Origin: Alphaproteobacteria bacterium
GTDB taxonomy: Bacteria > Pseudomonadota > Alphaproteobacteria > Rhodobacterales > Rhodobacteraceae
DNA length: 34,478 nucleotides
NCBI GenBank assembly: GCA_030432315.1
Contig: JAUIHM010000031.1
Coordinates: 1 to 34,478 of the forward strand
Reading direction: 5' to 3'
In this document: positions 16,848 to 24,839 of the stretch, in pieces
How positions within the stretch are numbered: the stretch's first letter is position 1
Layout: every line of letters starts with the position of its first letter
Notes under the pieces: model-generated
The model's input: the letters and a program-made list of their open reading frames with translations, nothing else
What the model was told of the DNA's origin: nothing
Databases searched by the model: none
Translations under genes and position numbers: made by a program

Positions 16848-17848
16848 CGGCGAATTCTCGGATCAAGCAGCGGATAGATCAGGTCGATGATGAACAGCAG
16901 CACCGCCAGAGTGAAAATGAGCATCAGCACCACGCCCTGAACCAGAAAGTAATCCTGACCGCGCACCGCGTTGTAGAGGAGGGCGCCGAGGCCGGGATAG
17001 TTGAAGATCACCTCGACCAGCACGGCACCGGACACCACATGTCCCAGCGAAAGCGCCAGAGCGGTCACCTGCGGCAGAAGTGCATTGCGCATGCCGTAAC
17101 GGTAGAAAATCCTCCGTGGCGACAGTCCCTTGGCCTGGGCGAAGGTGATGTAGTCCTCGCCCAGCACTGACACGGTCTGACTGCGCATGCCGAGCGCCCA
17201 GAGTCCGACACTGCCGAGGATGATCGCAAGTCCAGGCAGCATCGCGTGCTGCAGGATGTCGAGCGCGCTCGCCATGTCGAACCGCATGATCAGTGTCGGA
17301 CTGGCCCCGCCCGCCGGTGGAAACACCCGCCAGACCACCGCCAGCAGATAGATCAGGATCATTGCCAGCAGGTAGAAGGGTATTGACGCCAGAACCATCA
17401 GCGCCGGGACGAACATGCGGATAAGATGACTGCTGCGCGGCCAGGCGAGTTTTGCGCCCAGCACCGAGCCGACGGCGAAGGCGATCAGCGTTGCCGTCGC
17501 CAGCAGCCCCACGGACCAGGGCAGTGCACGCAGGATCATCTGCGACACCGACTGCGGATAGGACGACAGCGACACCCCGAGATCGAACCGGAACAGGTCG
17601 CGCCAGTAGTTGAAATATTGGTTGATCAGCGGCTGATCGAGCCCGTATTTCGCCCGAAACGCATCTGTGACCGCCTGCACGTCCATTTCCTGCGAACCGC
17701 CGCTGGTCTGCAACCGGGCGATCAGCGATTCAATCGGATCACCTGGCAACAGACGCGGCACCAGAAAGTTGATGCTTACGGCAATGACGATCACCAGCAG
17801 AAACTGCAGGAACCGCATGCCGATGTAACGCAGGAGTTCTTTGTTCAT
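16844..17848 (-). CDS. Dipeptide/oligopeptide-type ABC transporter permease (DppB-like)
   Basis: 334 residues with an N-terminal helix (about 10-30) and the segment RLLPGDPIESLIARLQ, the PGDP motif common to DppB/OppB. YGLDQPLINQYFNYW follows, then a block of helices and the EAA loop (YGMRNALLPQVTALALSLG). The ATG lies 71 bases after the binding-protein gene, across a strong hairpin. It forms the membrane channel with the DppC-like protein. Confidence 0.93.
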   Translation of the reverse strand: MNKELLRYIGMRFLQFLLVIVIAVSINFLVPRLLPGDPIESLIARLQTSGGSQEMDVQAVTDAFRAKYGLDQPLINQYFNYWRDLFRFDLGVSLSSYPQSVSQMILRALPWSVGLLATATLIAFAVGSVLGAKLAWPRSSHLIRMFVPALMVLASIPFYLLAMILIYLLAVVWRVFPPAGGASPTLIMRFDMASALDILQHAMLPGLAIILGSVGLWALGMRSQTVSVLGEDYITFAQAKGLSPRRIFYRYGMRNALLPQVTALALSLGHVVSGAVLVEVIFNYPGLGALLYNAVRGQDYFLVQGVVLMLIFTLAVLLFIIDLIYPLLDPRIRR

Positions 17849-17874
17849 CTGAGGATCACCACCCGGTCATTCGT

Positions 17875-17902
17875 CGGGCGGCGCCACCGGTGACGCCGCC
17901 CG
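17875..17902 (-). terminator. Strong hairpin between binding-protein and permease genes (partial terminator or mRNA-stabilising stem)
   Basis: CGGGCGGCG (17875-17883) pairs perfectly with CGCCGCCCG (17894-17902), with a 10-base loop that contains the palindrome CACCGGTG. It starts 17 bases after the binding-protein stop on the - strand and has no U-run. Such stems commonly protect the binding-protein mRNA and lower expression of downstream permease genes. Confidence 0.65.
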
Positions 17903-17919
17903 CAGTTTCTCAAACCCGG

Positions 17920-19698
17920 CTACTGCGCCGGCTGAAGGTTGTGGATGATCAGGTTGAACGAGTCGAACGGCGGATACGGCGCGACATAGGGATCCTCCGC
18001 CGACGGCCAGCCGGTCCAGTAGGTCTGGTTGAAGGTAATCACATGCAGCTCTTCGAGCAGGTTGATCTCCGGCAGGTCCGCCAGCATCATGTCAAGCGCT
18101 GCAATGGCGCCCTTCATGTAGTCGGAGTCCGGATCGGTCGAAGGCTGGATCACCAGCATGTCGTCGATGATCGCGTCGTATTCCGGGTTGTTGTAGCGGG
18201 TCGCCGCAACGATGTACGGAATCGGCTGACCTTCGTCGCGGCGGAACTTCGAGTGGTAATGCTGCAGCGTGTCGAGCGGTTCGGAAATGCTGCCGCAATG
18301 GACGAAGATCATCGTATCAAAGGTGCCGTTCATCACGTCGGTGCGCCAGCGGTCGTCGAACGCTCCCTGGCGGGCATCGAAACCGGCATTGCGCAGCTGT
18401 TGCGTCAATGGCGCGAGCAGCGGCTGAATGAATTCCGGCGCCCGCAGCAGCAGGTCGAGAGGCTCGCCGTCCTTCGCCCAGACCCCGTCGCCGTTGCGCT
18501 CATACCCGGCGGCGGCCATGTACTGGTCAACCAGTTCCTGCGACGGATTGTCGAGGTTCCATTTGTCGAGCACGGCCTGTAGCGGGCTGTCGGGCTGCAA
18601 CCAGGTGTCGGTCATGTAGCCTGAAAACGCCATCGTCGCCGGCGGCATGCCACCCTCATAGGCGATGAGCGAGAGTTTTTCCCGGTCAATCGCATGGTTT
18701 ATCGCCCAGTGCAGGTCGGTGTTGTTCCACGGTTCGCGGTCATTGTTGAAGATCAGGTCATAGGTGCAGGCATCGGGAGCGCCCCATGCCGGACCTTCCG
18801 CGTTCCAGCTGCGCAGATTGGGGTTCAGCCGCTGCGCCGCTTCGAACGTGCCCTTCTGAATCTGCCGTCCGGCGTCGACCTGGCTGCCGATCAGCATCTG
18901 GCCCATGGAATCGTCGCCGGAATGCGGTGTCAGGATGATCCGCTCCGGTGCAGGCAGATCCTGGAATCCGGTCTCGGCCCCCCACCAGTCGTCACGGCGG
19001 TCGAAGATCATCTGCGTTGGTCCGGTGCTCACCAGCCGGTAGGCCCCTGTGCCCATCGGCAGGCCGTTTTCCAGATCGAAATTGGTGAAGCTGCCGATCT
19101 CCTGCCCATCCCAGATGTGCTTTGGCAGAATCGGATAGAGATCGTCATGCGAAAGGGCGATTTCATTGGCGACGAACCGTGGTGCCGGCTTGGTGAAATG
19201 GATCACCACCGTCAGTGGATCCGGCGCGTCGACGCTTTCGATCCATTCCTTGTGTGCGGCGGAGCCCTGAATGTCCGGGCCGGCGTCGCGCAGCGCCTCA
19301 AGCGTGAATTTCACGTCCTCGGCAGTGAACGGCTCGCCATCTGCCCATTTCACCCCCTCGCGCAGCTTGATCGTCGCTTCAGTGAAATCGTCGTTGTATT
19401 CGTAGCTGACCGCCTGCCACGGAATCAGATCGCCGTTGTTGTGGTTGGTGTAGAACAGCGCCTCATTGTAGGTCATGTGCCCGATGTTGCGCTCGTGATC
19501 GACCGAGATCAGATAGGGGTTGAAGTTCTCGATGTTCGAGAACGGCCCGGGCCGGTCGCCCCAGGGGGTCATGACCAGCGTCTTTTCGCGCGGGACCTGG
19601 GCCAGCTCCTGCGCCATGGCATTCGAGACCAGCAGCGGCGCCGCGACGACCGCGAGGGCCATCGTCCGCAACCGCAGGTGACTGCTGAACCTTTTCAT
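17920..19698 (-). CDS. Family 5 extracellular solute-binding protein, putative deoxy-sugar/oligosaccharide importer component
   Basis: 592 residues from ATG 19698, chosen because AGGAGG is just upstream and a signal peptide follows directly (hydrophobic core about 13-27, ending SNAMA-QE). Family 5 marks include EATIKLREGVKWADGEPFTAEDVKFTLEAL and the late FDTMIF...SEPLDTLQHYHS region. It is about 60 residues longer than typical DppA (about 535). It captures ligand in the periplasm for the DppBCDF-like importer. Family 5 proteins bind peptides, but also nickel, opines and sugars; flanking genes here are all deoxy-sugar enzymes, so a rhamnose- or fucose-containing saccharide is the best guess. 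Confidence 0.88.
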   Translation of the reverse strand: MKRFSSHLRLRTMALAVVAAPLLVSNAMAQELAQVPREKTLVMTPWGDRPGPFSNIENFNPYLISVDHERNIGHMTYNEALFYTNHNNGDLIPWQAVSYEYNDDFTEATIKLREGVKWADGEPFTAEDVKFTLEALRDAGPDIQGSAAHKEWIESVDAPDPLTVVIHFTKPAPRFVANEIALSHDDLYPILPKHIWDGQEIGSFTNFDLENGLPMGTGAYRLVSTGPTQMIFDRRDDWWGAETGFQDLPAPERIILTPHSGDDSMGQMLIGSQVDAGRQIQKGTFEAAQRLNPNLRSWNAEGPAWGAPDACTYDLIFNNDREPWNNTDLHWAINHAIDREKLSLIAYEGGMPPATMAFSGYMTDTWLQPDSPLQAVLDKWNLDNPSQELVDQYMAAAGYERNGDGVWAKDGEPLDLLLRAPEFIQPLLAPLTQQLRNAGFDARQGAFDDRWRTDVMNGTFDTMIFVHCGSISEPLDTLQHYHSKFRRDEGQPIPYIVAATRYNNPEYDAIIDDMLVIQPSTDPDSDYMKGAIAALDMMLADLPEINLLEELHVITFNQTYWTGWPSAEDPYVAPYPPFDSFNLIIHNLQPAQ

Positions 19699-19746
19699 CT
19701 GTGCATTCCTCCTGGTTGTTTTCTGTTTTCTGGTTTTTTGCAAATG

Positions 19747-19786
19747 CCCCCATACGGGGGTCTTCGGACCCGCATTTTCGGGTCCG
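19747..19786 (-). repeat. Two adjacent hairpins before the binding-protein gene
   Basis: CCCCC-ATAC-GGGGG (19747-19760) and CGGACCC-N8-GGGTCCG (19765-19786) are perfect inverted repeats in the 94-base gap between the dehydratase and binding-protein genes. Neither is followed by a U-run on the - strand. They may be processing or stabilising stems that let the binding protein be made in excess, or a weak terminator. Confidence 0.55.
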
Positions 19787-19792
19787 TTCGGT

Positions 19793-20974
19793 TCAAAGGG
19801 CCATTTCTTCCAGCGCCGCGAGCGTGAATCCGTGGCCGAAGCCAGGCTCATCGGTCGGCACGCAGTATCCGTCCTTCGGCACCGCCATTCCCGGAAAACC
19901 GGTAGTCTTTTCCAGAGGCAGGCCCGGAGCACCCCCGGCGAACCACTCGCCCCACCGCGTATTGGTGTGCGAATAGGAGAAGTGCTGTCCGTAGGGCGTG
20001 TTCATGCCCGCATGCAGGATCACCTCTACCCCTGCGGCATCGGCAATGTCGGCGATCCGGCGGCAGGCGGTAAAGCCCCCGACCCAGTGAATGTCCGGCT
20101 GGTAGATGTCGAAAACCCGGTCCCTGATGCCGTTGAAAAACGGGTAGGGCGTGTACCAGTGCTCACCCCCGGTCAGCGTCATCCACGGCAGCCGCGCGCG
20201 CAGCGCCACATGCGACGACATGTCCTCGGGTATCAGGCAGTCCTCGATCCATTTGATACGGTGCGCCCGCAGCCTCTCGGCCAGGCGTACGGCAAACTCG
20301 ACATCGAACGCCATCCAGCAGTCGAGCATCAGGTCGACGTCAGGCCCGATCAGCTCACGGGTTTTCGCCACCAGATCCTCGTTCCTGCTGATGGCATCGA
20401 GGCCGTCGGCGGTGCCGTAGGGACAGGCGAGCTTGGTGGCGCGAAACCCCAGTTCCATGTGCCAGTCGGTGTCGTTGCCGGTGGCATAGCAGAACATCCG
20501 TTCCCGCGCCGGCCCTCCGGCCAACTCATAAACCGGCGTTTTCAGCACCCGGCCCTTGAGGTCCCAGAGCGCCAGATCGACGCCGCTGATCGCGTAGGAT
20601 GCGAGCCCGGCGGCGGAGTAGGGCGACGCGATCCGCATCATCATGTCCCAGAGACGGTCCGTCGCCATCGGGTTTTCATCCCACAGCAACGGCCCGAGAT
20701 GATCGTTGATCAGACTGATCGTAGGTTCGCCAAATGCGGTGGTACCAAACCCCCAGGATCCGTCATCCGCCGTGACCAGAACCCCGACCGCATCGAACTT
20801 CGCCCGCCAGGTATCGCGCAGACGGTAGCGCGCATATCCCGACATCGGGTTGGCCACCTCCGCATTGACCTGCCAGGGCGCGCGCCGCGCCGCCCCGTTG
20901 TCACCCTCCGCGCTCCACCCCGACTTCACCGTCAGGTTCGGAATCCTGAATGCCCTGATGCTCTTGATCTTCAT
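19793..20974 (-). CDS. L-rhamnonate dehydratase-like enolase-superfamily enzyme
   Basis: 393 residues from ATG 20974 (MKIKSIRAF start; AGGGA upstream). The protein aligns by eye with E. coli RhmD in its C-terminal barrel. Metal ligands are Asp218 (LMLDCW), Glu244 (KWIEDCL) and Glu271 followed by His272 (GGEHW). The catalytic dyad is Asp294 (QPDIHW) and His321 (ILHAGMN). These match the D/E/E-H and D/H set of RhmD, so it should dehydrate an L-rhamnonate-like acid to its 2-keto-3-deoxy form. It sits between the lactonase and the importer genes. A related acid such as L-mannonate or L-fuconate is possible. Confidence 0.87.
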   Translation of the reverse strand: MKIKSIRAFRIPNLTVKSGWSAEGDNGAARRAPWQVNAEVANPMSGYARYRLRDTWRAKFDAVGVLVTADDGSWGFGTTAFGEPTISLINDHLGPLLWDENPMATDRLWDMMMRIASPYSAAGLASYAISGVDLALWDLKGRVLKTPVYELAGGPARERMFCYATGNDTDWHMELGFRATKLACPYGTADGLDAISRNEDLVAKTRELIGPDVDLMLDCWMAFDVEFAVRLAERLRAHRIKWIEDCLIPEDMSSHVALRARLPWMTLTGGEHWYTPYPFFNGIRDRVFDIYQPDIHWVGGFTACRRIADIADAAGVEVILHAGMNTPYGQHFSYSHTNTRWGEWFAGGAPGLPLEKTTGFPGMAVPKDGYCVPTDEPGFGHGFTLAALEEMAL

Positions 20975-21002
20975 GCCAATTCCCTGTCCCTGTGCATTCG
21001 GT

Positions 21003-21896
21003 TCACCCGCCGGGCGCCCGGTAAAACTTCTGCGCATTGCAGAAAAAGAGTGCGTCGCGCTCGGTTGCGCTCATTGATGCAGTCAACTCATCGAAGGCCC
21101 GCCAGATCCGCGGGTAATCCGACCACATCCGGTCCACCGGGAAATTGGAGGCGAACATCGCCCGGCCGGTACCGAACGCCTCCAGAACCTCATAAACGAT
21201 CGGCTGGATCGAGCCGTTGCTCCAGGTCGCGTCCCGCATCCCCAGACCGCTGATCTTGATCGCCACATTCGGCCGCTCTGCCATCAGCCGCAGCCCGTCC
21301 TTGTAGATTCGCCAACCTTCCGGCGTCCTGTCGGTCCAGAGCGCCGCGTGATTGACGATGATCAGCGTATCGGGACACTCCGCCGCCACTTCCGCGGCGC
21401 GCGCCAGCTGATGCCCCAGAAGCTGCATGTCGAACGAAAACCCGTGCCGCCCCAGATGGCGCAACCCGTCCGTGAAGCCCGGCGCATTGAGCAGATCCGT
21501 CTTCGCCTGGGTCCAGGCCGGATCCCGATGTACGTTCACCACCTGGCGGATACCGCGAAACACCGGATAGGACGCGTGCCGTTCAATCAGTGCCTCGAAC
21601 CCGTCCGAGAGCAGGTCCGCATGACCGACCAGCAACAGCGGAAACGGACAGTCATCGGCGATGCGCTGGGTGGTGCGGGTTTCAACTTCCGGATCGGTCG
21701 GAAACGCCTCCACATGCACCGCACCGACGATCTCCGGCGCGCCTTCGGCTTCAGCGAGGAAATCCGCGAGCGTATAGGTGCGGGCAAACGGGGAGTCCGG
21801 CCCCCGGTCCCTGAAATGCGGATAGATACCGCTTTCCATGTCGCACAGATGAATGTGCGGGTCGAAAATCCGGATTTTGTGCTGCTGTTCAGTCAA
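21003..21896 (-). CDS. Amidohydrolase-family sugar lactonase (L-rhamnono-/L-fucono-lactonase-like)
   Basis: 297 residues from a TTG at 21896, which overlaps the rhaM stop (TTGACTGA). The next ATG would remove the HxH metal motif (FDPHIHLCDM), and the upstream open frame lies inside rhaM. GGAG is about 10 bases before the TTG. The protein has the amidohydrolase_2 pattern of fuconolactonases: FRGIRQVVN, a long helix before DTLIIVNHAA, NVAIKISGL, and MFASNFPVDRMW near the end. It should hydrolyse the lactone made by the sugar 1-dehydrogenase. Start-codon choice is the least certain part. Confidence 0.84.
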   Translation of the reverse strand: MTEQQHKIRIFDPHIHLCDMESGIYPHFRDRGPDSPFARTYTLADFLAEAEGAPEIVGAVHVEAFPTDPEVETRTTQRIADDCPFPLLLVGHADLLSDGFEALIERHASYPVFRGIRQVVNVHRDPAWTQAKTDLLNAPGFTDGLRHLGRHGFSFDMQLLGHQLARAAEVAAECPDTLIIVNHAALWTDRTPEGWRIYKDGLRLMAERPNVAIKISGLGMRDATWSNGSIQPIVYEVLEAFGTGRAMFASNFPVDRMWSDYPRIWRAFDELTASMSATERDALFFCNAQKFYRAPGG

Positions 21897-22191
21897 GGTG
21901 GAACATCTCCTCAACTTCTTCGGCGACCGGGCTGAGATCCTCGTTGGTTTCCATGTGTGGTGCCATCCACTCGAACCAGCGCTGCCGGATCTCCGGCCGC
22001 TCCGAGGTCCGGTCCGGTGGGGTATCCCTGTCGTATGTGGCAAACAGCGTCAGGCCATGGCGGTAGATGTAGAAATTTTGCACACCTTCGCTCTTGATCA
22101 GTTCGACAAGCTCCGGCCAGATCTCGTCGTGCTTTTCGCGGTACGCTTCGGCCTCACCTGGCCGCAACTTCATCGCCCAGGCGTATCTCAT
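21889..22191 (-). CDS. rhaM: L-rhamnose mutarotase
   Basis: 100 residues from ATG 22191 with AGGAGA upstream. It matches E. coli RhaM along its length: KHDEIWPELVELIKS (compare RRHNPIWPEL), IYRHGLTLFATYD, QRWFEWMAPHM and EEVEEMFHLD at the end. His21 in KHDEIW corresponds to the conserved sugar-binding His. It interconverts alpha and beta anomers of L-rhamnose (related family members act on L-fucose). It is the first gene of the long - strand operon and gives the clearest hint to the substrate. Confidence 0.92.
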   Translation of the reverse strand: MRYAWAMKLRPGEAEAYREKHDEIWPELVELIKSEGVQNFYIYRHGLTLFATYDRDTPPDRTSERPEIRQRWFEWMAPHMETNEDLSPVAEEVEEMFHLD

Positions 22192-22312
22192 TGCTGTCTC
22201 CTGTCGGGTTCTGTCCGGACCGTCTGTCGACTGCCGTAACCCCGACAGTATTCGGGCACCCTGCTGGGGACGGGAGGGGGTAAGAGGCTTGGTTGAGCAT
22301 CCGCCACCGGAT

Positions 22313-22349
22313 ACCCGTTCGCACGGGTTCGGTGCCAGGACCTTGGCAC
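22313..22349 (-). repeat. Two adjacent stem-loops in the rhaM leader
   Basis: ACCCGT-TCGC-ACGGGT (22313-22328) and GTGCCA-N6-TGGCAC (22332-22349) are perfect 6-bp stems separated by 3 bases. They lie about 120-160 bases before rhaM, downstream of the predicted promoter, so they would be in the mRNA. They do not match any riboswitch I recognise. Confidence 0.45.
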
Positions 22350-22433
22350 ACCTTCGGACTTCATGAGACGTTTCCCGGTTCAAGTCGCCGTTTTCACCCC
22401 GGTTCGGGAGGATCGACGCTCTGTTATTCCGTC

Positions 22434-22462
22434 AGCGTAAGTGCACGCGGCAACCCTGTCAA
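22434..22462 (-). promoter_or_regulatory. Sigma-70-type promoter of the rhaM operon
   Basis: On the - strand TTGACA (22462-22457) is a perfect -35 and is followed after 17 bases by TACGCT (22439-22434), a partial -10. The predicted start is near 22427. The candidate operator sits immediately upstream of the -35, the position expected for an activator. Confidence 0.6.
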
Positions 22463-22468
22463 CAAATT

Positions 22469-22490
22469 TGAACAGCCGTTCACCTATGTG
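22469..22490 (-). promoter_or_regulatory. Candidate IclR-family operator, copy 1 (rhaM promoter)
   Basis: Plus-strand sequence TGAACAG-CCGT-TCAC-C-TATG (22469-22488, plus TG), containing the perfect inverted repeat GTTCAC-CTAT-GTGAAC (22478-22493). The same pattern recurs at 25871-25892 before the aldolase gene, in the same orientation relative to its gene. Shared positions are TGAACAG, TCAC, TATG and a final G, 16 of 22. Confidence 0.6.
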
Positions 22491-22604
22491 AACACTGCCT
22501 GGCACAGACGATCCACCCTGCGTGTACCGGAGGAATTTCGCAGCTAAATCAGATAGGTGCCTTTGCGACGTGCGGGGTGTCCGTTTGACGGTCCGCATCT
22601 CCGG

Positions 22605-23504
22605 TTACCCGGCTCCTCCTGGAGTCGAACCGTCCATCGGCGGCAGGCGGTAGCGCCCGGATTCGATCACATTCTGCAGAGCCGCACTGGCGAGATCCGA
22701 CTGCGCCAGCCGCAGCAGCAGCGGATTCGGTTCACGCACCCCGCAGCGTCCGCTCAGCCTCAGGCTGGCGTCCGACACCACGGCGATGATTTTCGCAAGA
22801 CCCGCCGACGTGACCCGCATCGTCGGCACGCTGACGCTGACGGCGGTGGAAGCCCCGTTGGTGTCGAACACCGGAACCGCAATGCAGAACACGCCAGGCG
22901 TATATTCCTCATTGTCGATCGCGAAACCGCGGTTTCGGATGACCGCGAGTTCGTCCAATAGCCCGTCCGTGCTCGTGATCGTGTTGCCGGTATAGGCTTG
23001 CAAGTCGCCCTCGCCGAACCGGCGGATCACCTCATCATCCGAGAGATGGGCCAGAAGCGCCTTGCCGACGCCGGTCGCATGGGCGGAAAGCCGTCCCCCC
23101 ACCTCGGACTGCAACCGCAGCGGGTGCGTGCTGTCGACTTTCGCCAGATAAACGTTCTCCGAACCGACCAGCTTCGCGAGTTGCGCCGTCTCGTTCACCC
23201 TCGCAACAATGGCCTCGAGCGTAGTCTTCGCTTCGCGCAGGACGTTGTGATGGCGCTGGTAGGCCTGTCCGGTCTCCCAGACCCGCAGACCCAGGGAAAA
23301 CGTCCTGCTGTCGGTCCTGAGTTCGACATAGCCGCGCACCGTCAGAACATCGAGCAGCGCATGCAGGCTGCTCTTGGGAATATTGTGGTGACGCGAAAGT
23401 TCCGAAAACGTCGCACCGTCGGGCATTTCACCGATATGCTCCAGCAGGTCGAGAACCCGCTCGGCGGATTTGACCGATTTGACGCCTGTCGCTGCCCCGC
23501 TCAT
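22605..23504 (-). CDS. IclR-family transcriptional regulator
   Basis: 299 residues from ATG 23504 (AGGAGA upstream); a longer frame to 23615 adds residues with no IclR character. N-terminal winged helix-turn-helix: SVKSAERVLDLLEHIGE, then TFSELSRHHNIPKSSLHALLDVL as the recognition region, then GYVELR. The C-terminal effector domain carries LSAHATGVGKALLAHL and NEEYTPGVFCIAVPVFD, both standard for IclR ligand-binding domains. It lies between the two catabolic units on the same strand and is the only regulator in the block, so it probably responds to a rhamnose-pathway metabolite. Confidence 0.92.
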   Translation of the reverse strand: MSGAATGVKSVKSAERVLDLLEHIGEMPDGATFSELSRHHNIPKSSLHALLDVLTVRGYVELRTDSRTFSLGLRVWETGQAYQRHHNVLREAKTTLEAIVARVNETAQLAKLVGSENVYLAKVDSTHPLRLQSEVGGRLSAHATGVGKALLAHLSDDEVIRRFGEGDLQAYTGNTITSTDGLLDELAVIRNRGFAIDNEEYTPGVFCIAVPVFDTNGASTAVSVSVPTMRVTSAGLAKIIAVVSDASLRLSGRCGVREPNPLLLRLAQSDLASAALQNVIESGRYRLPPMDGSTPGGAG

Positions 23505-23534
23505 ATCTGCCGTTCTCCTGATGTCAGTCCGCTT

Positions 23535-23551
23535 CCGGCCGGAACGGCCGG
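23535..23551 (-). repeat. GC-rich hairpin before iclR
   Basis: CCGGCCG-GAA-CGGCCGG is a perfect 7-bp stem with a 3-base loop in the 138-base gap between the second dehydratase gene and iclR. No U-run follows on the - strand, so it is more likely an attenuating or processing stem than a full terminator. Confidence 0.5.
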
Positions 23552-23642
23552 CAATCCCGCAGCCCGTGACCAGACCGGGCGCCTGGCTGTGCCCGTCTGC
23601 GCCGTCAATCCCCAAACCCGCACCGGAAAAAGCAAAGCGCCG

Positions 23643-24839
23643 CTAATAGAATGACTCCCCTGCTTTCCGTTCCACAGTCGTCCAGTCCGAAATCCACTCC
23701 TCCTTCACCTCGATGCCGAACCCGGGCGCGTCGGAAATCTCGATGAAACCGTCTTTCGGCACCGCGCATCCGGGCACGAGATGCGAATGCTCCAGCGGCA
23801 CGCCGACATCGGACGAAATGTGAAACTCACCCAGCGGACAGTTGACCAGCGCCGCCACCAGGTGTTGGCCGAACGGCGTGTTCATCGCCGCATGCGGCAC
23901 CATCTTCACGCCGTGTGCCTCGGCCAGTGCGTTGATCTTGACCAGTTCGCTCAGCCCGCCGCACCACTGGATGTCCGGCTGGACGATATCGACTGCCCCC
24001 TGTTCCAGCATCTCCCGGAACGGATACATCGTGTGATGGTCCTCGCCGGTCGCAATCGCCATCGCCGGCACCGCCCGCTTGATCGCCGCCAGGCCCCGGA
24101 TGTTTTCCGGGATCAGCGGCTCCTCCATCCAGCGGAAGGAGTACTTCTTCAGCAGTTCGGCCACCCGAATGGCGAACTCCACATCGAAGGCCATCACCGG
24201 ATTGAGCATCAGATCCACCCTCGGCCCGACCAGTTCGCGCGCAGCCGCAATCTGGTCCTCGAGGATGTGCAGACCGTCCAGGCCCTGGCTCCAGTGGATC
24301 TGGTTCGGCAGCTTGATCGAGGTAAATCCCAGTTCCAGGGCCCATTCGACGTCGTTGGTCGTGGCGTAGAGCGGGATCTTCGTCCGGCTCGGCCCGCCGA
24401 GCAGCCTGCAGACCGGCAGGTTCAGCAGTTTGCCCTTCAGATCCCACAGCGCCAGGTCGATGCCGCTGATCGCAACGCAGGAATGCCCCAGGGTGCCATG
24501 CCGCCGCGACGCTTCCCACATCAGACCGTTGAGAAATTCCGTCGCCAGCGCGTCGCGACCCACCAGAAGTTCGGCGTATTCGCCCCGGACCAGTTCGGCA
24601 ACCGGCGCGCCGAAGCTGGTACGTCCGAGCCCGAAAGTGCCGTCCTCCGCCGTCACCTTCACCCAGACCTCGCGGCCGCGAAAGCCCGGTGTCTTGCCGG
24701 GCACCGTTGGCGGCCAGTCCTCGAACCGGTTCATCGGCAGGCCGCGTGGCAGATACTGGTGCCAGTTTTCCTTCGTACCCTTTGGCGGCGTCTTTTTCGG
24801 GAAGGCGACCGTCACCGGCCTGACGTCGACGATCTTCAT
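23643..24839 (-). CDS. Divergent rhamnonate-dehydratase-like enolase-superfamily protein (paralogue)
   Basis: 398 residues from ATG 24839, whose ATGA overlaps the aldolase stop; an ATG two codons upstream (24845) is also possible. It clearly resembles the other dehydratase in the window (shared VDLML-x-x-x-MAFDVEFA, QPDI-x-W, PKDG...APGFG), but active-site positions differ. The first metal ligand Asp is Asn213 (LMLNPV), and the residue after the third ligand Glu266 is Asp267 instead of His (TGEDHH). Glu239, Asp289 and His316 are kept. It may dehydrate a different sugar acid or have altered chemistry. It is cotranscribed with the DapA-type aldolase. Confidence 0.85.
   Translation of the reverse strand: MKIVDVRPVTVAFPKKTPPKGTKENWHQYLPRGLPMNRFEDWPPTVPGKTPGFRGREVWVKVTAEDGTFGLGRTSFGAPVAELVRGEYAELLVGRDALATEFLNGLMWEASRRHGTLGHSCVAISGIDLALWDLKGKLLNLPVCRLLGGPSRTKIPLYATTNDVEWALELGFTSIKLPNQIHWSQGLDGLHILEDQIAAARELVGPRVDLMLNPVMAFDVEFAIRVAELLKKYSFRWMEEPLIPENIRGLAAIKRAVPAMAIATGEDHHTMYPFREMLEQGAVDIVQPDIQWCGGLSELVKINALAEAHGVKMVPHAAMNTPFGQHLVAALVNCPLGEFHISSDVGVPLEHSHLVPGCAVPKDGFIEISDAPGFGIEVKEEWISDWTTVERKAGESFY

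Larger units (their letters stand above)
22192..22604 (-). other. Intergenic region and probable 5' leader of the rhaM operon
   Basis: 413 bases between the iclR stop and rhaM. It holds a candidate operator (22469-22490), a promoter (22434-22462) and, if transcription starts near 22427, a leader of about 236 bases with two stem-loops (22313-22349). No credible gene is seen. Confidence 0.6.

Noticed and set aside
22360-22430. A GGTTCAAGTC string resembling the T-loop of a tRNA
   Set aside because: The flanking bases do not form a T-arm stem, and no acceptor or anticodon arms can be drawn around it.
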